A DNA stretch of 64,000 nt from Candidatus Electrothrix communis (lineage in GTDB: Bacteria; Desulfobacterota; Desulfobulbia; Desulfobulbales; Desulfobulbaceae). The notes under the pieces are model-generated. The model made no database searches. It had not been told where the DNA came from and saw only the letters and a list, made by a program, of their open reading frames with translations. Both the position numbers and the translations under genes were made by a program. The stretch spans positions 1,652,795-1,716,794 of the forward strand of contig CP130629.1 of NCBI GenBank assembly GCA_030644725.1, given 5' to 3'. Position 1 is the stretch's first letter. Each line of letters begins with the position of its first letter. This document shows, piece after piece, positions 1 through 9,347 of the stretch.

Positions 1-640
1 AGCAAAATATGTTTATAACCAAGCTCGTTAAGGGTCCTACAATCTTGCTTTGCAAATGGCATGTGAGTGCCAACAAAATATTTCCTATTTAAAAGGGACA
101 ATATTCTTTTCTTTTCTGTCAAATTTACTTTATATTTACCATAGGATATATGACTATAAAAAAAACCTGAATTCTGAATTCCTGGTAATGATGATACAAT
201 CCGCTCTAGAAGATGTGTCCCTGATTTCGGCATGCTATTAAGCAAAAGACCTCCCTTCTTGTCAGTAACACAACATCTAGATAAACTAATAAATTTATTA
301 CAGTAATTTATTAAAGTTTGTTTCTTACTAAAGTTCCCTTTTAAAAAAAAATCTATATATTCCCTCATTCTCATAGTCAGTGCTGTCTGGTAGTGGGCTC
401 ACGGCAAACGCATGACTTTTAGAGTCCTGCCCTGCCTAGTACCTTGCCCAAAAAAACGTTTAACACCAATCTTAAACTGAAAAAGGGAACACAACGGTAG
501 TTGTATTCCTCTGACGACAGGCCGAACGGTATGTCCTCTTCTCTTTTCAAACCACTTCTTAAGTAGGTGTGCATAAATAACTTAACATTTCCCAACAGGA
601 AGCCCCTGTAACTTCGTGCTTCACGATTTAGGCTACCAAC
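1..640. other. AT-rich region without a convincing gene
   Basis: No convincing gene is visible. A 63-codon open frame near the start has no Shine-Dalgarno sequence and an unremarkable composition. The right end (631-640) is the downstream side of the decayed transposase at 641-1531. The segment probably holds decayed mobile DNA at the edge of the polysaccharide cluster. Confidence 0.5.
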
Positions 641-1531
641 TTAAGCCGGGACAGAAAGTAAATTCAAAGAGTTACTCTTAACATGTTTTCTCGGCTTACG
701 AGGCAGGGGCAACTCGCCCATTTGGTGCAGCAACCATTCAAATAAGTCTGGTGGCTTTTCACCAAACAATCGTTGTGCTGCGGTGCTACCATCTGAGCGT
801 GTTATGAAATAATTGTGCATAACGGTAAGCGCTTTGAGACGCTTTGGACTTAAGCCTCTATGATTATGATGAATTTGTGACAAAAAACCGTTGCGTCCTT
901 CGACAGCTGAAGACGCTCAATGAAATTTTCCCACCATTTCCTGAGCCCAATTTTGCCAAAAGAGAATCTCATCCTCGCTGAATGTTCCGGTCAAGGCATG
1001 CGTGTGAAAGACGACCAAGGCTTTTTCCCATGCTTTTTCTTGTTCCTTTCGAAGGGTTGGGTTCTTGTTTTTTTCCTGATTGCGCCAGTACACCGTAGGC
1101 AAAAGATAGTACATTGCTCAGTTCAGCATTTCCTTGCTCCTCTCGCCCTGCTCTATCAGGTTGGTGAGTACATACAACCACCAAAAATCGGGTTTAGCTT
1201 GCCACCGAATGAGAGAGTGAAACCTTCAAGGGTGAGCTGTCTATCACTGGTGTACCTGATCATGTGCATGCCTTATGAGGGGGTGGTCGTTAAAAGCATG
1301 CATATTTTACTCTATTTTCTAATAAATTTCATTTTAAATCAACACATTGACCCTTTTCAAGGAGAGTCTAATTACAGCCGCTAAAATACGCCTGTTTTTG
1401 TCCAACGAGGTGGCCTGGAGTTGACGATGTCTGCTGGGTCTGCCAGTTGATGAACTCAAGCAGAGCACATCAACAAGAGGGCTTCGTTCTTCTTCTGAAA
1501 TGAGCGAAAATTTAGGCTTGGTTGAAGTCAC
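641..1531 (-). pseudogene. Decayed transposase (DUF6399-like C-terminus)
   Basis: Remnant of a transposase on the minus strand. The N-terminal piece (from 1531) reads MTSTKPKFSLISEEERSPLV and then needs a frame change to continue as LLEFINWQTQQ. The C-terminal half is one continuous frame from about 1200 down to 641, broken only by two TGA codons: one before AMYYLLPTVYW and one between VGKFH and ASSAVEGRNG. Its SQIHHNHRGL and MGELPLPRKPRK motifs are those I associate with DUF6399 transposase-like proteins. The remnant is about 890 bp, whereas I recall intact relatives near 1.5 kb, so the middle is probably deleted. It is certainly not functional. The family assignment rests on recalled motifs only. 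Confidence 0.7.
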
Positions 1532-1610
1532 GGGCTACATCTTACAGCTTTTTTACAATATTGCCTGTGCTTTTTGAGAAGTAACGAAAATTTTATAATT
1601 TTCTATACAG

Positions 1611-2891
1611 TCAAACAATTGTTATATTGAGTATCTTTTTAACATAGAATACCAAAATAACATTCTGAAAAACCATTATTAATGATGAAGATATAGCGGC
1701 ACCGATAATTCCATAGTTCGATATAAAAAAAGCACCTAATACAAAAGCTAAAATTGTACAAATAACTAGATGATTCCGTAATACCCTTTCGTTCCCTGTC
1801 ATATTGAGCAGTTGCGCCGATGCGCCAGTTGATACATTAATAAATTGCCCAATTGCTAACAGTAGCAAGATATTTTTACCAACCTTAAACTCCTCTCCAA
1901 AAAAAGAAAGAATAAATTCAGGAAAAATCATAAATAAGAGCAAAATGGGAAAAGCAAACAATATCATTAACTGTGTAGATTTTCGAACAAGTGAAGCCAG
2001 TACTTCCATATCGCCCTGTTGGTAGAGAGCCGCAAATTTAGGTACCGCAATACTACCTACCGCTGTAAGAACAAAGCTGATCAGCATAGCTGCACGATTA
2101 GCAGCACTATAAATACCAGCATTTTTACTTGGCTCCCATATCCCTATAAAAAGCATCGGAAACCAATTAATGATCATATTCATGATCACAATACCAAACA
2201 TAGGGATACTAGTTACAAAAATTTCTTTATTTTTAATATAGGGCAGAAATTGATTAAGTGAGCAGGTTGCTTTTTCCCAAAACCACCTCCCTATGAGCAA
2301 AGTTACAATTGTTGCGAATAAATATCCCCAGGCAGCACCGTTCAGTCCATAGGTTGGAACAAAACTGATAGCGAACAAACATGTTAGCAGCGGTATATAT
2401 ACACTCAGCAGTGAAATTGATGCGGCTGTCTTCAGTAAACCTTGCAAGGCATGGGCATGAAGGGTAAGAAGGGCAAGGGGAACAACTGCTAGGGCCATAA
2501 TCGCGAGAGGTTGAGTCAGTTCCGGTTTTACAAAAACAACCCTACCCAGCCATGGTGATAACAAATAAAGAAATATTGACAAAATAACTCCCGCAAGCAA
2601 AGTATAAAGCATGCCTTTGCGATAAATGCCAAGTACTTTTCCCGGTTGCTCTATAGCAACATTGGAGGCGATTAATTTGGTTAATGCACTTTCCATCCCA
2701 ATTCTACTTATTGCTGCAGTAATCAGGACAATGGTAAAAGCTATAAAAAATATACCAAACTCCTTTGTACCCAGTAGCCGAGCCAAAACAACATGCATGC
2801 TAAACGTCAAACCAGCAGCTAAAATTTTGAGTACAGATGCAACTGCTGCCCCCCGGAGTAACTCCTGTATATGATCATCAAAACGACTCAT
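1611..2891 (-). CDS. Polysaccharide flippase (Wzx/MOP superfamily)
   Basis: Multi-pass inner-membrane protein of about 426 residues with 12 or more hydrophobic segments spread along its length. This is the size and layout of O-antigen/exopolysaccharide flippases of the MOP (MATE-like) superfamily, which move undecaprenyl-linked sugar units to the periplasmic face. The N-terminal stretch ending in LARLLGTKEFGIFF is the typical start of this family. ATG at 2891 (MSRFDDHIQ) is chosen. A TTG at 2915 would add eight residues, and neither start has a clear Shine-Dalgarno sequence. It lies on the same strand as the sugar transferase and asparagine synthetase, which suggests one surface-polysaccharide cluster. 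The lipid-linked substrate cannot be read from sequence. Confidence 0.85.
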   Translation of the reverse strand: MSRFDDHIQELLRGAAVASVLKILAAGLTFSMHVVLARLLGTKEFGIFFIAFTIVLITAAISRIGMESALTKLIASNVAIEQPGKVLGIYRKGMLYTLLAGVILSIFLYLLSPWLGRVVFVKPELTQPLAIMALAVVPLALLTLHAHALQGLLKTAASISLLSVYIPLLTCLFAISFVPTYGLNGAAWGYLFATIVTLLIGRWFWEKATCSLNQFLPYIKNKEIFVTSIPMFGIVIMNMIINWFPMLFIGIWEPSKNAGIYSAANRAAMLISFVLTAVGSIAVPKFAALYQQGDMEVLASLVRKSTQLMILFAFPILLLFMIFPEFILSFFGEEFKVGKNILLLLAIGQFINVSTGASAQLLNMTGNERVLRNHLVICTILAFVLGAFFISNYGIIGAAISSSLIMVFQNVILVFYVKKILNITIV

Positions 2892-3077
2892 AATTTTGTT
2901 AATGAGACAGGGCAATCTCTTTTTTAGGTTATTAATGTTACTCCTCCTTATTCAATAAGAGAACCCAAGTACATTTGCATCGTTAAACCGACGATTAAAG
3001 GAGTTTCAGTCTCAACCTCGCACCCTGGGCGATAACTAACTAATCTAATGTACTTCCCCCTTCATTTCGTGTTTTTT

Positions 3078-5321
3078 CTAAGGGGCACCAACCTTATAAA
3101 GAGTAACAGGAACCGCCCCTGGCAACTTCACAGCTCCTCCCACGTCTTTCTGCTTATCAATGAGGAGGTACCAAAGACGGGGGTTGTGCGCTGTTCCCAG
3201 CCGCCCTGCGTGCCCTTGAGGTTTAAATGCCGGATTAATGTTTGCAAGCAGAAAATCCCTGCTATTCTTGATGTTAAATAAAGGCCACCCAGCACGTGGC
3301 ATACTATTTCCCCCATACCCAAACAAACGAATATTCTGACTATTCTCAATTAACATCAGTGTATAATCCCCTTCCCCTTTCACACCAAAAAAATCAACGT
3401 TTCGAGCCTTAACTAGATCGATCATGTTAACCCCATTACTGTGCTCGGTATTAATCGCATAGAATGACATTTTTTCGTGTGTACTGCGTATGAGAATACG
3501 CCGAAAATCAGGCCCCTGAGCATGTGGAGCGCTGTGGTAGAGGTTCAGAGTGTACCACAGCCCTCCACCGTGACCTGTTACAAGGATTTGTGGTTCACAG
3601 GCTACAGGAGAGAATGGGGTCCACCCGGTTTGGACAGGTCGAATATCACGGACAATAGAGCGCCGACCAGCTCGCCACCGCAAGGCATAGGCAGCAGGGA
3701 ATCTAACAGGTACAGAGATGCCAATAAATGCTAGCACTGTCTCGGCTTGGGCATCATCAACCGTATCTATCAGAGGCCGTGCATAGTCAGGATCAGCCCA
3801 AGCATCTGCATTATCGTGGAGACCAATTATCGACAATGCGGAATTGACGCCGATAAACTTTGTCTTAGGTCCTAGATGAAGAGGAGAGGAAATCCGAAAG
3901 TCACCTTTCGGGAGAAACACGATTTCATTTTCATCAATTGCATGCTGCAGCGCTGCTGTGTCGTCGGTTTTACCATCGCCAGCAGCATGGTAGGGAGCAT
4001 CGCGAACGTTGACCGAACCAGCTGACAAATACGACGGGAAAGGATGTGGCCAAGTATGCCGATCGGAAAAATTTAGAGTTGGCTCTGTCGCCTCATAATC
4101 CACGATTGTTATTGGGCTTTGAGTAGGTAAATGCTCTATAAATAAAGTATCTCTTTGTGTTCCGATATCCCAATCATTGATAGATTTTCTTTTGGTAGTT
4201 GCGGCGTACTCGCTAACATGCACCCAGCCATCAATATTACCAGCAACTTTTGGATTACCTCGCACATCCACAGCCGTTTTCGCATTTTTAATCCACACAT
4301 TATTGAGTACCAATGATTTGTCAGCTCTGATTGCTGTATCAGGCTTATTGAGAATGAGTGTGGCATCAACCAAGCATAACGCACCATCACCGACATTCGT
4401 TTTGGTGGGTCCTTGTGATTTTATGCCACTTCCTTCAATATTGGCTCCAACAATAGTCATTGGCCCATTACTGTGGCAAATAATAGCGGCTTTATACTGA
4501 CCTTTCAAAGTAAGATTAGAAAAAACAGGGGCTGGTTGTGTAGTACGCCTTGGTAAGTAGAGTCCGTATCGGCCACCTATGACAGTAAGCCCATGCGAGC
4601 CACCACCAGAGCCCGGCGCACCATATATCCCGGAAAAACCGTCACGTGCAAAAATTTTAACGTCCTCAATAACCGATCCCTGTGCGCTTTGATGCTCAAT
4701 ACCAACAGCCCCGAAATTTTCCTGACCAAGGTCAATATCAATATCGCGAATAGTCTGATAAAAATTAATATTAGGCTGTGATTTAGTTGGATCATTATAA
4801 GCTGAGTAGGGAGAATCCGTGAGTGATCTAGCCCAAAAACGAATCACTGGCTTGGGATAATTACGGTCGCCGAATCCAACTGCTTTATTCTTAAGCACTA
4901 ACTTTGCACGTTGACCAAAACGTGGTCCTTCAATCGAGCAATGATGCTGAAATGGGGCGTCTTTCACAACCCCTTGAACACCTACTAATGTGTCAGAAAT
5001 TAGATAATCTCCAGCAGGTAGATAAGTCACAAGTCTGGCATCACGCGCGTCCCGAATAGCTCGTTGGATAGCAATCGTCGAATCTTGGTAACCGCTCGGA
5101 TCAGCCTCATAAGGAGGCTTAGTTACATCCAATATTCCAAGAGATAGCATTTTTACTTCCTTATATTCTTTAGACACCCGTTGCTCTATACCCTTAAGAT
5201 CAGCACTACTCCGAATTGGTTTATCTTGCTCATTTTTTTCCCTGTTTACTTCTGAAGAAGAAATCATATAGGGTAGTAGCATGATAATAATATATATAGA
5301 GAATATATATCTCATTGACAA
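3078..5321 (-). CDS. Exported pectate-lyase-like double beta-helix protein
   Basis: Exported 747-residue protein. A short hydrophobic N-terminus (about residues 3-22) looks like a signal peptide or anchor. Two pectate-lyase-3-type modules follow. The first starts near residue 62 with a Gly-x-Leu-Asp-Val-Thr and ADPSG...D motif. The second starts near residue 433 with VNVRDAPYHAAGDGKTDDT and FLPKGDFRIS. Such twin modules form paired right-handed beta-helices, as in GH55 beta-1,3-glucanases and phage tail-spike-like polysaccharide enzymes. Its place between a flippase and a sugar transferase suggests it modifies, cleaves or anchors the polysaccharide made here. No catalytic residues can be assigned, so lyase and hydrolase are both open. 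Confidence 0.7.
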   Translation of the reverse strand: MSMRYIFSIYIIIMLLPYMISSSEVNREKNEQDKPIRSSADLKGIEQRVSKEYKEVKMLSLGILDVTKPPYEADPSGYQDSTIAIQRAIRDARDARLVTYLPAGDYLISDTLVGVQGVVKDAPFQHHCSIEGPRFGQRAKLVLKNKAVGFGDRNYPKPVIRFWARSLTDSPYSAYNDPTKSQPNINFYQTIRDIDIDLGQENFGAVGIEHQSAQGSVIEDVKIFARDGFSGIYGAPGSGGGSHGLTVIGGRYGLYLPRRTTQPAPVFSNLTLKGQYKAAIICHSNGPMTIVGANIEGSGIKSQGPTKTNVGDGALCLVDATLILNKPDTAIRADKSLVLNNVWIKNAKTAVDVRGNPKVAGNIDGWVHVSEYAATTKRKSINDWDIGTQRDTLFIEHLPTQSPITIVDYEATEPTLNFSDRHTWPHPFPSYLSAGSVNVRDAPYHAAGDGKTDDTAALQHAIDENEIVFLPKGDFRISSPLHLGPKTKFIGVNSALSIIGLHDNADAWADPDYARPLIDTVDDAQAETVLAFIGISVPVRFPAAYALRWRAGRRSIVRDIRPVQTGWTPFSPVACEPQILVTGHGGGLWYTLNLYHSAPHAQGPDFRRILIRSTHEKMSFYAINTEHSNGVNMIDLVKARNVDFFGVKGEGDYTLMLIENSQNIRLFGYGGNSMPRAGWPLFNIKNSRDFLLANINPAFKPQGHAGRLGTAHNPRLWYLLIDKQKDVGGAVKLPGAVPVTLYKVGAP

Positions 5322-5477
5322 TGGTTCAGTATATTTTCTTGCACAGGAAGGCCTTAAAGGTTAAGTATTTAAAATTATACAGATTCCAGAAGCCCGCCCT
5401 GTCGAGACAAGCTGCTGAAATTATTTATCTAAAAATTAATTACCGAACCATTGATTAATTGGTTAATATTTATTTCG

Positions 5478-5510
5478 GGCTACCAACTTAATCCGGGACA
5501 GAAAGTAAAT
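5478..5510. repeat. 33-bp copy of the transposase 3' end
   Basis: This stretch matches 631-663 at 32 of 33 positions (the difference is G/T at the fifteenth base). At 641 the same sequence encodes the last residues and stop of the decayed transposase, so this is probably a scar of a second copy of that element, truncated by or abutting the MITE-like element that starts at 5511. Confidence 0.75.
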
Positions 5511-5696
5511 CTGACTGTTACAGATTTAGGGGAGGGGGACAGCCAGCTCTATAACCCCTTAAATGTCAAACATGAAAAATCAGTGCGTTATCTTCAGCCA
5601 GTCTGGTTTATTGGTTTACTGAACCTCTCAACCTTTGATCTCAAACAGTTGATTTAGAGACATTCTGTGAGGGTCCCCTAAATCCGTAACAGTCAG
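5511..5696. mobile_element. MITE-like element, 23-bp inverted ends
   Basis: A 186-bp segment bounded by inverted repeats at 5511-5533 and 5674-5696 that match at 22 of 23 positions, starting ctgactgttac. There is no transposase gene inside. This is the architecture of a non-autonomous miniature element derived from a larger insertion sequence. No target duplication could be recognised: the left side is the transposase scar and the right side begins gaaaatt. The parent IS family is not identified. Confidence 0.7.
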
Positions 5697-5900
5697 GAAA
5701 ATTATCTTGGAGGACACTTATAAAGTCAAGATGAACGGGGCGCACGTATTATTTACAAGATCGGTTAACTTTCAAGAGTTATTGATCAAGTCATGCTTTT
5801 GCCGTGTGAATATCTATGGGCAGTTTTTGCGGCTTGGCAGATTACACCTTAAAATCATGTTGCATTGCTCCGCTCAGCATGTCCCAGTACAAACACAACG

Positions 5901-7346
5901 TCATCTCCCATGAAAGCTAACAACCTCTCTAACGGTCTTCAGAAGAATCTTACTATCCAACATCAAAGACCATTGATCAATATATTCTAAATCCAAACGC
6001 ATCCAACGCTCAAAATTAATATTGTTGCGCCCATTAACCTGCCAGGTGCAGGTTAATCCCGGCTTCATTGACAATCGACGACGTTGCCACGGCTCGTATT
6101 TTTTCACTTCCTCGGGCAGAGGTGGGCGCGGACCAACCAAACTCATATGCCCCATAACAACATTGAGTAACTGAGGCAGCTCGTCCAAGCTAGTCTTACG
6201 AAGAAATTTTCCAAAAGAAGTAATACGAGGATCATGGGTAATCTTGAAAACCGGGCCATCAGCCTCGTTATCTTCCTGTAAATCCCTTTTCATTTTTTCC
6301 GCATCTTTGACCATCGTACGAAACTTGATCAGGGGAAAGGTACGTCCGTACAACCCGCAACGCTGTTGAACAAAAAAAGCGGGCCCCTCAGAGGTGGCTT
6401 TTATCAAGAGAATAAGAACGAGGAATATCGGAGCAAGAAGAACAACACCTATTCCTGCAAAGGAATAATCTATAATATCCTTAATAATCAAGGCATTTTT
6501 TCGCTGGGATATTGTTGATAAGGATAAAGTAGGGTGACCAAAAAAATCCTGTATGGAGATAGATGCTATCTCAGGTTGATACATAATTTTTTCCAGTTGA
6601 AAATCGGGTACGATATGAACATTCACCCCTAAATGTTCTGCAAAACGAATAAGACTATCAATATCCTCTATTTTGTCTATATCAGCAGCAAAAATAATTT
6701 CATCGACAATATCCTCAGTCAGGATGATAGGCAAGGTACTGACCGAACCGAGAAGTCTGATCTCGCCAGAGAGATGTTTTTTTCCTTCTCGTTCATTATC
6801 ATTATCCGTCGTCAAACAGCCGATAATTCGATACCCTGACCCCTTATGATTTCGGATTGCCTCAATGATCCGTTCCGCCCGCTGTCCAGCTCCGACAATA
6901 AGGAGATTGCGCGTATTATAACTCCGAGAACGGTAATATCGAAGAATATAATAAATAACCCCTTTACTCAGGAAGAGAAAAAAAGTCAGAAAGATAATAA
7001 AGAGCGCTAGTAGCATTCTGCTTACATTATGCTCGTGCAGCAGATAAAGCAGAATAATTGTACCGAACAGGATACTGACAACGGCCCTGATGACTCTCAT
7101 GTATATCTGCAAGAGACTTTGAGTTCGATACGGTCGGTAGCACCCGGTTACAGAAAATGAAAAGAGAGCGATAATTATAGCAATCAACAGGACGAGATAG
7201 TAATTCGGCTCTGTTGAAAGGCCTTGCCCTGCAAAAAAAACAAAGCTTCTTTTCGTATGATAAGCCGCAACAAAAGCAAGGACCACCCAAAAAATATCCA
7301 TAATCATGTGGATACGGGCTAACAATTTACTGTGTTCTCGCAACAT
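5901..7346 (-). CDS. Undecaprenyl-phosphate sugar phosphotransferase
   Basis: Polyprenyl glycosylphosphotransferase of 481 residues, the usual length for WcaJ/PslA-type enzymes. It starts exopolysaccharide assembly by transferring a sugar-1-phosphate to undecaprenyl phosphate in the inner membrane. Hydrophobic segments occupy roughly residues 10-135. A Rossmann-like CoA_binding_3 region follows (LLIVGAGQRAERIIEAI). The C-terminal catalytic domain carries the hallmark motifs KFRTMVKDAE, a Thr-Ser-Leu-Asp-Glu-Leu-Pro-Gln segment, and SLVGPRPPLP. Another hydrophobic segment (about 285-315) precedes the catalytic domain. It is co-oriented with the flippase and asnB. The transferred sugar cannot be predicted. 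Confidence 0.92.
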   Translation of the reverse strand: MLREHSKLLARIHMIMDIFWVVLAFVAAYHTKRSFVFFAGQGLSTEPNYYLVLLIAIIIALFSFSVTGCYRPYRTQSLLQIYMRVIRAVVSILFGTIILLYLLHEHNVSRMLLALFIIFLTFFLFLSKGVIYYILRYYRSRSYNTRNLLIVGAGQRAERIIEAIRNHKGSGYRIIGCLTTDNDNEREGKKHLSGEIRLLGSVSTLPIILTEDIVDEIIFAADIDKIEDIDSLIRFAEHLGVNVHIVPDFQLEKIMYQPEIASISIQDFFGHPTLSLSTISQRKNALIIKDIIDYSFAGIGVVLLAPIFLVLILLIKATSEGPAFFVQQRCGLYGRTFPLIKFRTMVKDAEKMKRDLQEDNEADGPVFKITHDPRITSFGKFLRKTSLDELPQLLNVVMGHMSLVGPRPPLPEEVKKYEPWQRRRLSMKPGLTCTWQVNGRNNINFERWMRLDLEYIDQWSLMLDSKILLKTVREVVSFHGR

Positions 7347-7423
7347 ATACTTTCAGCACTCAACCAATACCGCCAGCTGTATCCAAGCTGCGATAAAAAA
7401 GAAAAACAAGGCGTTATTTATAC

Positions 7424-9283
7424 TCATTGACTACTTCTGTTTTTCTGGGTTTTCCACAACAAATAAATGTACAAACACCACAACCGATACCCATGATCAC
7501 GATGGCCCTGCCGGTGCTGCTGTAAAAGCTGAAGGACCTGCGGAACATTCAGCAAGGTTTGCTCCTGACCAAGCAGTTGCTCTAGTTCATTTCCCAGTTC
7601 GTTTCTGAACCAATCATGGATAGGTACCCCGAAGCCCTGCTTCCGTCTGTTCCATATATTATCCGGTAATATATCAGAAAACGATCTTCGTAACATCTTT
7701 TTTCCTGTAGCCCCTGATCGGTGCCAGCTTCGGGGAAAAGAAAAAGCAAGCTCCACAACATCACGATCAAGAAACGGGGCTCTGCTCTCCAAGGAATTAC
7801 CCATAGATGCGCGGTCAACCTTCACCAAAATATCCTGGGGAAGATAAATAAGAGCATCAGCAAACATCATCCGCTGGATATCATCAAGATTGCATTCCTC
7901 GGGGATGTTCGGTGGGGCATGCCCCCTGCCCTGCAATTCGGGAAACAACGCATTATAATCGTTACCGGCATAAAGGACCGGAGCAAAATAAGGGGTTTCC
8001 TCCTCAATCCGATTCAAGATATCCTGAAAAAGATGCGCTTTTTTTATAAGCGAATGGCTATGATGAGCCATAGGCTCCGGGATTGCCCGGATAATCTTTT
8101 CCGCACCAAGGCGAAGCGGTTTGGGCAGCCGGGTATACCAGCGAAGAATGGACCTAGCCTGATAGCGTTGATAGCCGCTGAACAGCTCGTCGCCGCCGTC
8201 GCCGGACAATGCCACCTTAACCTTTGATGCGGCAAGCTGTGACACCATTGCTGTAGGCAAAAGCGATGAGTCGGAAAAAGGCTGACCGATATTATTCAGG
8301 ATCAATCCTGTCAGATATTCCCGATCCCATGAGTCCAACACCTTGACATAATGATCCGTGTTCTGTTGAACAGCGATCTGTTCAGCAAACTTACGCTCGT
8401 CATAAGAACGTTCGTGAAAACCGATAGTGAAGGTCTTCGGATGCACGCCCAGCTCGGCAGCCATGATCGAAACCACCAGGGAAGAATCAACGCCTCCGGA
8501 AAGAAAGGCCCCGACCTCGACATCGGCAACCATGCGGCGTTCAACGGCCCGTATAAATGTGCTGCGCAATTCAGCAGCGGCATCTTCCCGACTTCCGGCA
8601 TAAGAACGTATCTGTAAGGACCAATAGGACTCTTCTCGGCAGGATGCTCCGGGTGACCAATGAAGAAGATGTCCGGGCAGAACCTCATGCACCCCCTGAT
8701 ATGCTGTTGTTCCTGGAAGGTAGTAGCCGTGGCGAAGAAAATCAGCGGTAGAATCCAAATCCTCCTCCCATGCTCCGGCTACCAGCCTACTCAGAGCCGG
8801 AAGTTCCGAAGCGCAGAGCAAAAAAGAACCTGCTGCTTGGTAATAAAGCGGCTTTTTCCCCATCCGATCCCGACAGAGAAGGAGCTTTCTTTCCTGATTA
8901 TCCCAGAGCGCAAAGGCCCACATCCCCTCCATTTTGTCGAGGAAAGAGATCCCCTGAGTGATCAGGCCAGCAAGCAGAACCTCGGTGTCACCTTTGGTCT
9001 GAAATTGCCACCTCCCCTCTAACAGCGGGCGAAGCTCCTTGTAATTATATATTTCACCGTTATAGCTGAGAACAAAACGCCCGTCAGGACTCTGCATGGG
9101 CTGGAGACTGCCAGCCTGATCGATGATCGAAAGGCGGCGATGGCCGATACTGACGTCCCTACCCTGCCAGATTCCTTTATCATCAGGACCGCGATGCTGC
9201 ATAGCGGTCAAAGCACGGCTCATCTTTATCCGAAGTTCTTCATCGGTTAGATGCTCATTATAAAGCAGGGCAACGCCGCACAT
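7424..9283 (-). CDS. asnB: Asparagine synthetase, glutamine-hydrolysing
   Basis: Class II glutamine amidotransferase fused to an ATP-dependent amide-forming domain, 619 residues, typical AsnB length. The N-terminal MCGVALLYN supplies the catalytic Cys2, followed by the RGPDDKG and SYNGEIYN glutaminase motifs. The synthetase domain has the PP-loop SGGVDSSLV near residue 260 and ALSGDGGDELFSGY near 350. It makes asparagine from aspartate, glutamine and ATP, but relatives inside polysaccharide clusters often amidate sugar acids instead. Its position just after the sugar transferase makes that possible here. The stop is 77 bp from the transferase start, so the two may share a transcript. Confidence 0.9.
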   Translation of the reverse strand: MCGVALLYNEHLTDEELRIKMSRALTAMQHRGPDDKGIWQGRDVSIGHRRLSIIDQAGSLQPMQSPDGRFVLSYNGEIYNYKELRPLLEGRWQFQTKGDTEVLLAGLITQGISFLDKMEGMWAFALWDNQERKLLLCRDRMGKKPLYYQAAGSFLLCASELPALSRLVAGAWEEDLDSTADFLRHGYYLPGTTAYQGVHEVLPGHLLHWSPGASCREESYWSLQIRSYAGSREDAAAELRSTFIRAVERRMVADVEVGAFLSGGVDSSLVVSIMAAELGVHPKTFTIGFHERSYDERKFAEQIAVQQNTDHYVKVLDSWDREYLTGLILNNIGQPFSDSSLLPTAMVSQLAASKVKVALSGDGGDELFSGYQRYQARSILRWYTRLPKPLRLGAEKIIRAIPEPMAHHSHSLIKKAHLFQDILNRIEEETPYFAPVLYAGNDYNALFPELQGRGHAPPNIPEECNLDDIQRMMFADALIYLPQDILVKVDRASMGNSLESRAPFLDRDVVELAFSFPRSWHRSGATGKKMLRRSFSDILPDNIWNRRKQGFGVPIHDWFRNELGNELEQLLGQEQTLLNVPQVLQLLQQHRQGHRDHGYRLWCLYIYLLWKTQKNRSSQ

Positions 9284-9347
9284 AGCCTATATTTTTTCCT
9301 TCGGGGCTGTAATCATCTTATTAATGCCGATCGACCTTTCAAGTAAC

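Larger units (their letters stand above)
5322..5900. other. Intergenic region with mobile-element remnants
   Basis: This 580-bp gap between the beta-helix protein and the sugar transferase holds no convincing gene. It contains a 33-bp copy of the 3' end of the decayed transposase at 641 (5478-5510, one mismatch), followed directly by a 186-bp element with 23-bp inverted ends (5511-5696). The short plus-strand open frames here overlap these repeats and look fortuitous. Confidence 0.6.

Noticed and set aside
641-1114. TGA recoded as a sense codon in the transposase
   Set aside because: TGA is the terminal stop of several good genes in the window, for example at 18849 and 42130, so recoding is unlikely; mutation explains it.
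920-1384. 154-codon plus-strand open frame
   Set aside because: It is antisense to the decayed transposase, whose motifs are clear on the minus strand.
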